A DNA stretch of 32,455 nt from Bacillaceae bacterium S4-13-56 (GTDB taxonomy: Bacteria > Bacillota > Bacilli > Bacillales > JAWJLM01): the NCBI GenBank assembly GCA_040191315.1, contig JAWJLM010000022.1, forward strand, positions 1-32,455, written 5' to 3'. A program made the position numbers and the translations under genes. Positions 1-8,094 of this stretch are shown here, in pieces. The notes under the pieces are model-generated. The model saw only the letters and a list, made by a program, of their open reading frames with translations. It was not told the origin of the DNA and did not search any database. The first letter of the stretch is position 1. Each line of letters opens with the position of its first letter.

Positions 1-555
1 TTGCGTCCTTATTTTTCAATAAGTTTGCCTTTTGCGAATACGTTTATTTACTTGAACAATATTATTGTAACCCTCCTTTCGAACTACATTTTTTGTAGGT
101 TTTTCTACAAAAAAGGATAAAATACCCTTTATTTAGACATATTCTATCATAATTTAGCAAGGCCCGCTATGACTTATTTAATATTTTAAAAATTTAAGCA
201 TTTAAGAATATTCAGATAAAAGTGTTTTGATAATGGTGAAGAGAGTGTGAAAATCCGATAGATGCTGGGTGCAATCGTAAATGCTGTAATTATTTTTTAT
301 AAAGTCTCCTGAAATTTTTTTTCGCTTTATCATTTTACATACAAAACTTTGTCTCATTTTGATGTGTCTGTAAAATAGTTAATTTTATGTAAATTTTGAT
401 GGGAGTAATGACATAGATTCACAAATTTAAATTAACATTATCTTTAATTCTAGTTAATAAACCATTGCTAAACTAAAAATGGTTTCTATTAGAGTGTTAG
501 TTATTAATAATTTAATAGAAAAAGAGAAGGAGGAATAAAAAGGCTTGAAAATAGT
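1..555. other. AT-rich intergenic region, no gene recognised
   Basis: I see no credible coding region here. One clear structure is a perfect 10-base inverted repeat with a six-base loop at 89-114 (TTTTTTGTAG / CTACAAAAAA). A strong ribosome-binding-like AAAGGAGGG lies on the minus strand at 71-79, but every minus-strand frame after it stops quickly, so any gene it served is lost or lies past the left edge. A second Shine-Dalgarno-like AGAAGGAGGA sits at about 525-534 on the plus strand and probably belonged to the broken secreted ORF that follows. Confidence 0.5.
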
Positions 556-663
556 ATGAAAACTTTAAATGGATCTTTGGCTTTTCTAATGGTTATAGGA
601 ACAGTCGCACCAAGCACAATGATACCTGAATCTGCTAAAGCTGACATTCACAGGATGGCTTAG
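556..663 (+). pseudogene. Remnant of a secreted protein (signal peptide only)
   Basis: A 35-codon frame encodes a signal-peptide-like sequence beginning MKTLNGSLAFLMVIG and ending near ESAKAD, then runs into a stop after a few residues. Just before that stop another frame continues as QDGLGDSAMLIV and then also stops, which suggests a frameshift and truncation. The Shine-Dalgarno near 525-534 is too far from the ATG at 556 but well placed for a TTG at 545, which reads only four codons before TGA; a second frameshift near the start is therefore possible. No family can be named. It may instead be a short real peptide, but the misplaced ribosome binding site argues for decay. Confidence 0.35.
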
Positions 664-721
664 GTGATTCTGCAATGCTAATAGTATGATTATGTATCAG
701 AAAAATTGGGAGGTTATATAT

Positions 722-3700
722 TTGTACAAGCTTAGAAGGAACAAGTGGATTCAAGTTTTACTTGTGTTTATGTTGTTGGCCACTAATTTTAGCTATGTGG
801 GACCAATTTCAACGCAGGCAGCATCTGATTCTACTAATGCTAGTGATCTATTTTTCTCTGAATATATAGAGGGAGGTAGTTATAACAAAGCAGTAGAGAT
901 ATACAATGGGACAGGTTCAGAGGTGGATTTAAGTATATATACTATTGAGATATATACAAATGGAGCTGTCGAAGCTTCTAGAAGTATTTCTTTAAGTGGT
1001 ACGTTACCAAATGATAATGTCTTTGTCGCCTCACATACTAGTGCGAATTCTATTATTCTAGATGTTGCTAACAGGACAACTGGTTCTATTAATTTTAATG
1101 GTAATGACGCTGTTGTACTAAAAAAAGACAGTACTATCATTGATGTGATTGGGCAGATTGGGAATGATACAGATTTACTCAAAGATAAAACTTTGGTTCG
1201 AAATGCATCTATTTCATCAGGTGATCCTGATGGTTCTGATGACTTTGATGAAATACAAGAATGGGCAAGCTTTCCTAAGGATACGTTTTCTCATCTTGGA
1301 ACACATGAGTATGCAGGGATTGCAGAAACTCAAGTGTCGCCTGTGAATGCCTCTGTTTCAGGGGAAGTTTTTGCCGGGACATCAGTAGAATTATCAACTT
1401 CTACAGAAGGAACAACCATTTATTATACGAATGATGGAACAACTCCAACAGTCGAAAGTACAGTGTATACTGTACCAATAGAAATTACAGATGCTATAAC
1501 GATTAAAGCAATTGCTGTCAAAGAGGGTTTAGATGATAGCCCTATTGCAACATTCGACTATACAATTAAAGAAGCTACAGAACCAGGAGTACCAGAAATA
1601 GTTACGATTGAGTCAGTTAGAGCAACAGATGCTGATGGTAATCTAGAAAGGGAAGGTGACCTTGTAACTATTGAAGGAAATGCAACTGTTGATCAAGGTG
1701 TTCTTTCAAGCCGTACCGATTTCTACATTCAAGATGAAACAGCGGGAATTAACATTTTTAAGTTTAGCGATTTAGATTTAGATATAAATGCTGGTGACCG
1801 TGTTCGTGTAACAGGTACACTAGACCAATACAATGGTCTTGCAGAGCTTGTGCCGGATTCTGCAGATGACGTCACTGTTGTTGATTCAGGAAATGCTCTA
1901 CCAGAACCAGTGGAAAAGTCTATTGCTGAACTAGAGGATTTCCATGTTGTTGAACATTTAGAGGGTTCACTTGTTAAAGTTGAAGGAGAACTTACAACAA
2001 TTGGTACAAATTCAACTTTAATTGATGAAGAAGGAAATAATTTTACCGTTCGTAATGGAAATGGACAAGTTTCATTTGCAGATTACGAAGCTGGAGATTA
2101 CATTTCTGTAACGGGAATTGTTTCGCAGTACGATTCTAGCTCTCCCTATACAGATGGTTATCAAATCTTCCCGCGTGAACAGTCAGACATTGCTGATGTT
2201 GTTCGGGTAGTTGTTGATCATACTCCGTTACTTGAAGTATACAAAGGAAACGACATCACTTTTACTGCAGATGTTAGTGATGTTTTATCTGTATCCTTAT
2301 TCATTGCTCCGTTAAATGATAGCAACTATACAGAAAAAACAATGACACAAAATGAAGAGAGAACCTATGAGGTTACCTTACCAGCTAACGAAGTTCCTCA
2401 GGAGGGTTTCCAATACTATATTGAAGCTGTGAATGGTGATCAAACAGAAACTTCCGGTGACGCAGCTAATCCACATCAAGTAAGTGTAGTAGAAGATACA
2501 ACAGGACCAATCTTTGAGAATACGGTCCCTGCTCAATCTACACAGGTTGAAGATCGTACACCAGATATCTCATTCAGTATGTTTGATGAAAGCGGAATAG
2601 ATTTGTCCACTTTTGTTATGACCATTGATGGAACTGATGTAACATCTGAAGCAAGTGTTAACAGCGGTTTTGTTTTATATACTCCAACAACAGATTTAGC
2701 ATTAGTTCACCACACTGTTGAAGTAACTGCAGCAGATTCAAAAGGCAACTCTAATTCAAAATCATGGACTTTTGAGGTCGTAGAAGCTTTCCAAGGTGGA
2801 AACCATTATAAAGGAACGACACACAACCATACAGAAATTTCCCATGATGGAGATGGTTCTCCACAAGAGGCTTTGGATGCTGCTATGTCAAACAACTATG
2901 ATTGGTTTGCTTTCTCAGACCATTCTCATGATATTGATCCTGAATTGGCTGATCAAGATACTGTTGATAAAAACGGTATGCCAGAACGTACAGGAGGAGA
3001 AGAGTGGGAACTAACCAAACGACTTGCTGATGAAAGAACAGTAAATGGTGAATTTGTTGTATTCCCTGCATTTGAAATGACATCTACAGAGTGGGGTCAC
3101 TCAAATGTATTCGGTACAGAAAACTTTATCGATCGTAAAATGGATAACGGACGATATCAGGATTTACTTCAATATTATGGATGGGTATTAAAATATGATA
3201 GTGCTGTAGCGCAGTTCAATCATCCAAGCTGGCCAGATGGAGCATTTAACAACTTCATGCCATACGACAAAGAAGTTGACCAACTATTCACGATGCTTGA
3301 AGTTGGAAATGGTTCAGGGCACTACGAATATTTTAATGCAGAAGATATATGGTTAAACGCACTTGATCTAGGGTGGAAAATTGCACCAACCTATGGTGAA
3401 GATAACCATGATGCAACATGGGGAGAAACTTTGAAGCGTACTGTCATCGTTTCAGATAATTTAACTCAAGATTCCTTGTTGAACTCTATGCGCCATTTGC
3501 GTGTTTACATGACGGAAGATCCTAACTTCACAATGGATGTAAAAGCAAACGGTCGATATATGGGGTCCACCATTGATAGCCAAACATTGAACTTTGATAT
3601 TTCAGGGCAAGATAATGTTAATGAATCTGAATCAAATGATTATGCATATCTACCCGGTGAATATGTATCAGATGATAGAATTGAAAAAGTAGAGTTAATC

Positions 3701-6460
3701 ACTAATGGAACCCGAGTTGTAGATTCCATTTCTCCAATGACAAAGGATTTTGCATGGAATCCAACTGTAGAAGTAACTGGTCAACAGTGGTTTGTTGTAA
3801 AAGTTACGCAAAAAGATGGCGAGCAAATGTACTCGTCTCCAATCTGGTCTAAAGCAGTTCCATATGATTTGAAAATAAATGGAATTGGTCTTGTTGGAGA
3901 TGCCGCCATTGCAGGTAATCCCTTAACGTTAGAAGCAGGTATTACCAACTTAGGTACAGGCGATGTGAGCAATTTAGATGTAACTTTCTACTATGACAAA
4001 GAAGATGAAGAGCATAAAATTGGAACGACTGCAATTGATTCACTTCCGTCTAATGTTGCTGAGACTGCAAGCGTTACTTGGGAATTACCTGTCGCTGGAA
4101 ATCACAACATCATTGCGGTTATTGAAAATATTGAGGGTGATGCCACTACCGATAATCGTTTTGAAAAAATGCTTGAAGTAAAAGAACCATTAGGAATTAC
4201 TGTGATGGTCGATGCGTCCCATAAGAACATGAATACTTCCACTGATACTGGATCATATTCAGATAATCTAGGTGCATTCATGTCCCTTATTTCAGGTGAA
4301 GCTTACACAGTCGTAGAAAATACGGAAACATTAACAGATGAATTGTTGGCTGATGTAGAGATTCTAATGCTGACTCACCCAGGGGAAGATCTTACAGCTG
4401 CAGAAAATACGGCAGTAAGTAATTTTGTTAAAAACGGTGGATCACTAATGGTTCTTGATGCAAGTAACTATAATAATGATCCTACTGTAAACAATGATCT
4501 TTTAGAAGAAATGGGTTCAACCATCCAAATTAATAACGATGGAATCTTTGATGTAAGTGCAGATGGAAACTTCTGGAGTAATCCAAATAGCATGAAGCAT
4601 GCTGTTCGATTATATCCAGATCTTGTTGACAATTACATTACAGACCGTGTTGAATTTTTAGATTATTACAGTGGTGCAAGTTTATTTAAAGTTGGCGGCG
4701 AGAAATTAACTAACAGCGATACGGTTACTGTTCTTGCATTTGGGAATGAAACAACATACCAGAATTATGGAGGCAACACCGGCTATTTTGAATATGATAC
4801 GACTGAAGCGGGCGGTTCTGAAATTCCTTCCATTGCAGTTGAAACAGTAGGCGAGGGTAAAGTATTCGTTTCTGGTATGAATGTATTTAATGACAAACAG
4901 CTCGACGAAGGTTTTGAAGAAAAAGGAAATGATGAGTTTGCCGTTAATGTTGTGAATTGGCTTGCTAATCGTGGCACAGCGTTAACAGATATTAATGTGG
5001 CGCGTGACCTATCCGATGGTGAAGAGGTCGTCGTTGAAGGAGTTGTAACTTCGGATTCTAACACTTTCTTTGATGCGTTTTATGTGGAAGATGAAACAGG
5101 CGGAATTATGGCTTATAAAGAAGTACCAGCTGATTCCTTAGAGCTAGGTGACCGTGTTCGTGTCTATGGCCATATTAAAAACTTCGAAGGTAATCTCGAA
5201 CTTGAATTTGATGATTTCGAAAAGGATGTTATCGAATTAGGTGAAGGTGAACCAAAAGAACCAACAGTAGTAACAACTGGTGAGGCTTCTGAAGATGGGT
5301 ACCAAGGTATGCTCGTTAAGGTTACAGGGTCTGTGGTATCTAAATATGATGAAAATTCTTATATCATTAATGATGGATCAGGAGATATTTTAGTATTTAC
5401 AGATGGATATATTGTTAACCAAAGTGGACCAGTTCCAGACCTCAACCCTGGAGATACTCTTGAAGCCGTAGGACTTGCTGGTACATTCTCAGACGGTAAA
5501 CGAATCCGTGTAAGGAATACACAGGAGTTAATAGGAACAAAAGTAGATGATGAAGACCAAGGTGAAACGCCAAGTGAGGACAATGAGGTAACTATAACTG
5601 ACGAAACGATTGATGAAGTTTCTGATGGAGGCGTCCTTGATATTTCGCTTGGAGCCGATATGGGGCTTCCTGAAATCCATGTTTCTTTAACTGCAAGTCA
5701 AATAGAAAGTTTAAAAGAAAGAAATATTTCAGTTAGCATAGACAAAGGCGATGTTAACCTATTAATTCCAAGCTCTGCCTTTAATGGAGACGCTGAAGTA
5801 ACGATTATAATTGAAAAGTTAGAGGATATTACTACCGCCTATAGTAGTGTATATGACTTTGAGATTGTTCAAGAAAACTTAATGAATGATTTTGATGAAC
5901 CTTTAAATGTTACCTTTACAATTAAATCAGACAAATCCACGGATGAGCCACTTAGTGTCTTCTATTGGAACCCAACTACAGAAGAGTGGGAAGAGATTGG
6001 TGGTACTGTAGAAAATGGTGCTGTCTCTGCTGATTTAACTCATTTGAGTACTTATGCGGTATTTGAATCATTACAAAAAGATGGAGATGCAACAGACCCA
6101 GAAACAGGAGACACTTCTGATGAACAAGGCGAAGATGGAGATGCAACAGACCCAGAAACAGGAGACACTTCTGATGAACAAGGCGAAGATGGAGATGCAA
6201 CAGACCCAGAAACAGGAGACACTTCTGATGAACAAGGTGAAGATGGGGATGCAACAGACCCAGAAACAGGAGACACTTCTGATGGACAAGGTGAAGATGG
6301 GGATGCAGCAGACCCATCCATAGGAGATCCTTCTGATGGGAATGATAATGGAGAACTTCCAGATACAGCAACGACAATGTATAACTGGATTGCCGTAGGG
6401 TTGCTATTACTTATAGCTGGATCTGGGGTCCTTTTAGTAAATAGAAGAAGAAATGCTTAA
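722..6460 (+). CDS. Giant sortase-anchored surface protein with PHP phosphoesterase domain
   Basis: I chose the TTG at 722 because GGGAGG lies 8 bases upstream and the protein then opens with a clean signal peptide (MYKLRRNKW, then a hydrophobic stretch, ISTQAAS). About 1912 residues. Approximate order: lamin-tail-like domain (40-175), chitobiase/Fn3-like C-terminal fold (205-280), two OB-fold modules (290-495), Ig-like segments (500-690), a PHP domain (690-950) with metal-ligand motifs THNH, FSDHSH, NHP and EDNHD, a CARDB-like domain (about 1045-1145), a Rossmann/amidotransferase-like segment (about 1150-1340), two further OB folds (about 1415-1615), a beta-rich stalk domain, an acidic 18-residue repeat, then LPDTA, a membrane helix and RRRNA. 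LPDTA resembles the LPDT[SA] motif used by B. subtilis class D sortase; no sortase is in this window. OB folds plus a PHP domain suggest an extracellular nuclease or phosphoesterase, but the substrate is inference. Confidence 0.85.
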   Translation: MYKLRRNKWIQVLLVFMLLATNFSYVGPISTQAASDSTNASDLFFSEYIEGGSYNKAVEIYNGTGSEVDLSIYTIEIYTNGAVEASRSISLSGTLPNDNVFVASHTSANSIILDVANRTTGSINFNGNDAVVLKKDSTIIDVIGQIGNDTDLLKDKTLVRNASISSGDPDGSDDFDEIQEWASFPKDTFSHLGTHEYAGIAETQVSPVNASVSGEVFAGTSVELSTSTEGTTIYYTNDGTTPTVESTVYTVPIEITDAITIKAIAVKEGLDDSPIATFDYTIKEATEPGVPEIVTIESVRATDADGNLEREGDLVTIEGNATVDQGVLSSRTDFYIQDETAGINIFKFSDLDLDINAGDRVRVTGTLDQYNGLAELVPDSADDVTVVDSGNALPEPVEKSIAELEDFHVVEHLEGSLVKVEGELTTIGTNSTLIDEEGNNFTVRNGNGQVSFADYEAGDYISVTGIVSQYDSSSPYTDGYQIFPREQSDIADVVRVVVDHTPLLEVYKGNDITFTADVSDVLSVSLFIAPLNDSNYTEKTMTQNEERTYEVTLPANEVPQEGFQYYIEAVNGDQTETSGDAANPHQVSVVEDTTGPIFENTVPAQSTQVEDRTPDISFSMFDESGIDLSTFVMTIDGTDVTSEASVNSGFVLYTPTTDLALVHHTVEVTAADSKGNSNSKSWTFEVVEAFQGGNHYKGTTHNHTEISHDGDGSPQEALDAAMSNNYDWFAFSDHSHDIDPELADQDTVDKNGMPERTGGEEWELTKRLADERTVNGEFVVFPAFEMTSTEWGHSNVFGTENFIDRKMDNGRYQDLLQYYGWVLKYDSAVAQFNHPSWPDGAFNNFMPYDKEVDQLFTMLEVGNGSGHYEYFNAEDIWLNALDLGWKIAPTYGEDNHDATWGETLKRTVIVSDNLTQDSLLNSMRHLRVYMTEDPNFTMDVKANGRYMGSTIDSQTLNFDISGQDNVNESESNDYAYLPGEYVSDDRIEKVELITNGTRVVDSISPMTKDFAWNPTVEVTGQQWFVVKVTQKDGEQMYSSPIWSKAVPYDLKINGIGLVGDAAIAGNPLTLEAGITNLGTGDVSNLDVTFYYDKEDEEHKIGTTAIDSLPSNVAETASVTWELPVAGNHNIIAVIENIEGDATTDNRFEKMLEVKEPLGITVMVDASHKNMNTSTDTGSYSDNLGAFMSLISGEAYTVVENTETLTDELLADVEILMLTHPGEDLTAAENTAVSNFVKNGGSLMVLDASNYNNDPTVNNDLLEEMGSTIQINNDGIFDVSADGNFWSNPNSMKHAVRLYPDLVDNYITDRVEFLDYYSGASLFKVGGEKLTNSDTVTVLAFGNETTYQNYGGNTGYFEYDTTEAGGSEIPSIAVETVGEGKVFVSGMNVFNDKQLDEGFEEKGNDEFAVNVVNWLANRGTALTDINVARDLSDGEEVVVEGVVTSDSNTFFDAFYVEDETGGIMAYKEVPADSLELGDRVRVYGHIKNFEGNLELEFDDFEKDVIELGEGEPKEPTVVTTGEASEDGYQGMLVKVTGSVVSKYDENSYIINDGSGDILVFTDGYIVNQSGPVPDLNPGDTLEAVGLAGTFSDGKRIRVRNTQELIGTKVDDEDQGETPSEDNEVTITDETIDEVSDGGVLDISLGADMGLPEIHVSLTASQIESLKERNISVSIDKGDVNLLIPSSAFNGDAEVTIIIEKLEDITTAYSSVYDFEIVQENLMNDFDEPLNVTFTIKSDKSTDEPLSVFYWNPTTEEWEEIGGTVENGAVSADLTHLSTYAVFESLQKDGDATDPETGDTSDEQGEDGDATDPETGDTSDEQGEDGDATDPETGDTSDEQGEDGDATDPETGDTSDGQGEDGDAADPSIGDPSDGNDNGELPDTATTMYNWIAVGLLLLIAGSGVLLVNRRRNA
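6080..6349 (+). repeat. In-frame 54-bp tandem repeat (wall-spanning region)
   Basis: Four copies of a 54-base unit encoding DGDATDPETGDTSDEQGE, the first three identical in protein and the fourth with G for E, are followed by a fifth degenerate unit (DGDAADPSIGDPSDGND). They sit between the last folded domain and the LPDTA sorting signal, the usual place for a flexible spacer crossing the cell wall. The near identity of the DNA copies implies recent slippage or recombination, so copy number probably varies between strains. Confidence 0.95.
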
Positions 6461-6468
6461 AAACAACC

Positions 6469-6509
6469 AAAAGATGTAACCAAATGTAATTTGGTTACAT
6501 CTTTTTTTT
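6469..6509 (+). terminator. Intrinsic terminator after the surface protein
   Basis: AAAAGATGTAACCAAA and TTTGGTTACATCTTTT form a long stem around a short loop, followed by a T tract. It lies 9 bases after the stop codon of the surface-protein gene. Confidence 0.9.
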
Positions 6510-6510
6510 A

Positions 6511-6600
6511 ACAGATAGGAAAGTATAAAACTTTCCTATCTGTATAAGTGCAACTAAGGCATTCGCCACAAAGGCTTGACGGATGCCAAGTTTTCTAAGA
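6511..6600. repeat. Dispersed 90-bp repeat A, copy 1
   Basis: First of three near-identical copies (others at 21121-21210 and 32268-32357). It contains a perfect 13-bp hairpin (CAGATAGGAAAGT / ACTTTCCTATCTG) followed by a second hairpin built on GGCATTCGCCA and GGCGAATGCC; in this copy the second arm has mismatches. The element begins directly after the T tract of the preceding terminator. No open reading frame. Confidence 0.9.
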
Positions 6601-6618
6601 AAGAATAAGAAAGAAAAA

Positions 6619-6925
6619 TTTGTCTTGCGCAAGCGCCCTATCGACTAGATTCGGTTCCCTCCTCTCCTTCGATAAGTCAACATCGATGAAGGAGGTTCGG
6701 TTAAAAACGCAACATCGTGTTTGGACTGCGATTATTCGTTCCACCGAAATGATTTGCAACACCGAACGGACTCGCATCCTGCGAGCCCTCGTGAACCGTG
6801 TTTCCTATATCTCGGAGGATCGTAGGCTAAAACCGCCACATCGTGTGGCAACGCCTACGTGACCCACATCCTGTGGGCCTCACCGCCTTACGTCGATGAT
6901 CGAGGGCGCTTGCGCTTTTCTTATG
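6619..6925. repeat. Dispersed structured repeat B, copy 1
   Basis: Shares long stretches with 14829-15050: the opening AGCGCCCTATCGACTAGA, the middle TCGGAGGATCGTAGGCTAAA, and the closing GGGCGCTTGCGCTTTTCT. The ends form an inverted pair (AGCGCCC / GGGCGCT) and several internal short hairpins are visible. This copy carries roughly 100 extra bases in its middle relative to copy 2. It is a non-coding mobile or MITE-like intergenic element; the short frames inside it are not genes. Confidence 0.8.
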
Positions 6926-7215
6926 TGGCAGGCAACGGCGATAACTTGGTGGTGAAAGCCCACTGCATACTTGACGGTAGGAACTGTTAGCTAATGGCAA
7001 GGGTATCTCTCGTGAGGAAGGATCTGAAGGAAGGCGGAGGAGAATTCTATAACTGACGAACAGCAACTATATATAAGGCCTGAATTGGGGAGGACGAATC
7101 TGCTAAACAAGATAAAGTCCTATACTACCCGAACCCCATACAGTAAATATAGCAGTTACATGACCTAAGATCAGGAATCCTTGATAAAGAATCTATATGG
7201 AAACGACGGAGGGTG
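6926..7215 (+). mobile_element. Truncated group II intron (5' part of ribozyme)
   Basis: The stretch matches, as I remember it, the conserved 5' ribozyme region of Firmicute group II introns: GATAACTTGGTGGTGAAAGC, GTAGGAACTGTTAGCTAATG, ATCTGAAGGAAGGCGGAGG, CTGACGAACAGCAAC, and ACTACCCGAACCCCATA appear in the expected order. The 5' end is missing where repeat B ends, and no reverse transcriptase gene (ltrA type) or domain V hairpin follows; the next gene is a VanZ-like protein. It is therefore a dead fragment. The right boundary is approximate. Confidence 0.75.
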
Positions 7216-7306
7216 CTCTACAAGAAAGCGCTTGCCCATGTTTCTAACTTTGAGTGAGATTAACCGACTCTATAAATGGAAAAGCTGTTTATGGAGGGTG
7301 ATGAGA

Positions 7307-7729
7307 ATGCAGCTGGATTATGAACTTGTTTTTGGAATGGATAAGCAGATGCACTTGTTTAGCTATTTAGTAATTTCATTAATTATAGGTTTGATGATGA
7401 TAGCCTTTTCAGATAAGAATGTAGCCAATAGAAGAGTAGGATACATATGGATGATCTTAGTAACTTTTGGGATTTTCGAAGAGTATAGACAGTACTTACT
7501 GCCTAATAGGAGTGCTGAGTTTTTAGATGTAGTTGCCAATATGTTGGGTGTAAGCATGGGATTGGGAGTGGCGGTGCTTATTGGATATGTTTTTAGAAAT
7601 AGACGTAATTTTGCTACTAAGGGTATTGTGGTATACGGTATTATCTTAATTCCGTTGATTTTGGGTTTATTGTTCATAAATGAAAGACCATTTGTTACAT
7701 TTGATGAACCTACCCAAGAGAAAAGATAG
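7307..7729 (+). CDS. VanZ-like family membrane protein
   Basis: The ATG at 7307 is preceded at 9 bases by GGAGG, giving a 140-residue protein; the upstream frame runs into the intron remnant and is not used. Features of the VanZ-like family are visible: an N-terminal D-K-x-x-H (DKQMHLFSYL), four hydrophobic helices, and the signature EEYRQYLLPNRSAEFLDVVAN followed by a glycine-rich helix. VanZ in its original setting gives teicoplanin resistance, but most chromosomal relatives have unknown roles in the cell envelope. It stands alone between the intron fragment and REP-like repeats, so context does not add a function. Confidence 0.75.
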   Translation: MQLDYELVFGMDKQMHLFSYLVISLIIGLMMIAFSDKNVANRRVGYIWMILVTFGIFEEYRQYLLPNRSAEFLDVVANMLGVSMGLGVAVLIGYVFRNRRNFATKGIVVYGIILIPLILGLLFINERPFVTFDEPTQEKR

Positions 7730-7730
7730 C

Positions 7731-7765
7731 GTGTCGGTAGGGCCGGTTCTCAGCAACACAACCAC
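7731..7765. repeat. REP-like repeat (GGGACGGTTCT family)
   Basis: One degenerate unit, GTAGGGCCGGTTCTCAGCAA, of the dispersed family whose core is GGGACGGTTCTCACCAACAC. It lies immediately after the stop codon of the VanZ-like gene. Confidence 0.75.
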
Positions 7766-7775
7766 GAACTATACT

Positions 7776-7909
7776 CTACTCCTTGGTTCCCTCAAGCCAA
7801 TCCTTGTAACATTCGGGGCAAATGGTTTGACATTATTGGTGAAAAAGTGAACAGTGTGAAACTTGTCATCAAGAAGGTTTTCCTCGCAATAAAAGCATGT
7901 TGTATTCAA
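7776..7909 (-). pseudogene. Small zinc-ribbon protein with a frameshift
   Basis: From a TTG at 7909, preceded by GGAAGTG at about 7 bases, the minus strand reads MNTTCFYCEENLLDDKF and continues HTVHFFTNNVKPF. At that point the frame reads on as APNVTRIGL, but restoring a single missing base gives CPECYKDWLEGTKE and a stop. The two CxxC pairs (CFYC and CPEC) would then form a zinc ribbon in a protein of about 44 residues. The shift is next to a run of four C, so either a real inactivating deletion or a sequence error could explain it. I do not know a function for the family. Confidence 0.5.
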
Positions 7910-7971
7910 AGATATTCACTTCCTTTTCGTGAGATATCTTTACTATTCCTATTTTCTTAATTCATATACAA

Positions 7972-8082
7972 TATTGGTAGGGACGGTTCTGAGCAACATG
8001 CTGGTCGGACCACTGTGTTGGTGAGAACCGTCCCCACCAGCACCACCGCACCACCGCACCACCAGCACTATCAGCACTATAA
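7972..8082. repeat. Inverted pair of REP-like units plus tandem tail
   Basis: A plus-oriented unit (TAGGGACGGTTCTGAGCAAC) faces a minus-oriented one (GTTGGTGAGAACCGTCCCCA) across a GGTCGGACC centre, so the pair can fold as one long hairpin. The right unit runs into short tandem repeats of CACCACCG and CAGCACTAT that reach the ribosome binding site of the oligopeptidase gene. Confidence 0.85.
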
Positions 8083-8094
8083 GGAGGTTTTTGG

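Noticed and set aside
60-120. Minus-strand ribosome binding site followed by a possible gene at the left edge
   Set aside because: All three frames stop within about 20 codons and no ATG or GTG lies at a workable distance; too little to call.
230-310. Possible riboswitch or leader RNA upstream of the surface protein
   Set aside because: I could not match it to any conserved riboswitch core, and no terminator/antiterminator pair is visible.
5976-6377. Several open frames on both strands over the acidic repeat region
   Set aside because: They are artefacts of the 54-base tandem repeat of the surface-protein gene; the codons are locked by the LPDTA-containing frame.
6595-7066. Short frames of 60-80 codons on both strands
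   Set aside because: They lie in repeat B and antisense to the group II intron fragment, lack ribosome binding sites and have unnatural composition.
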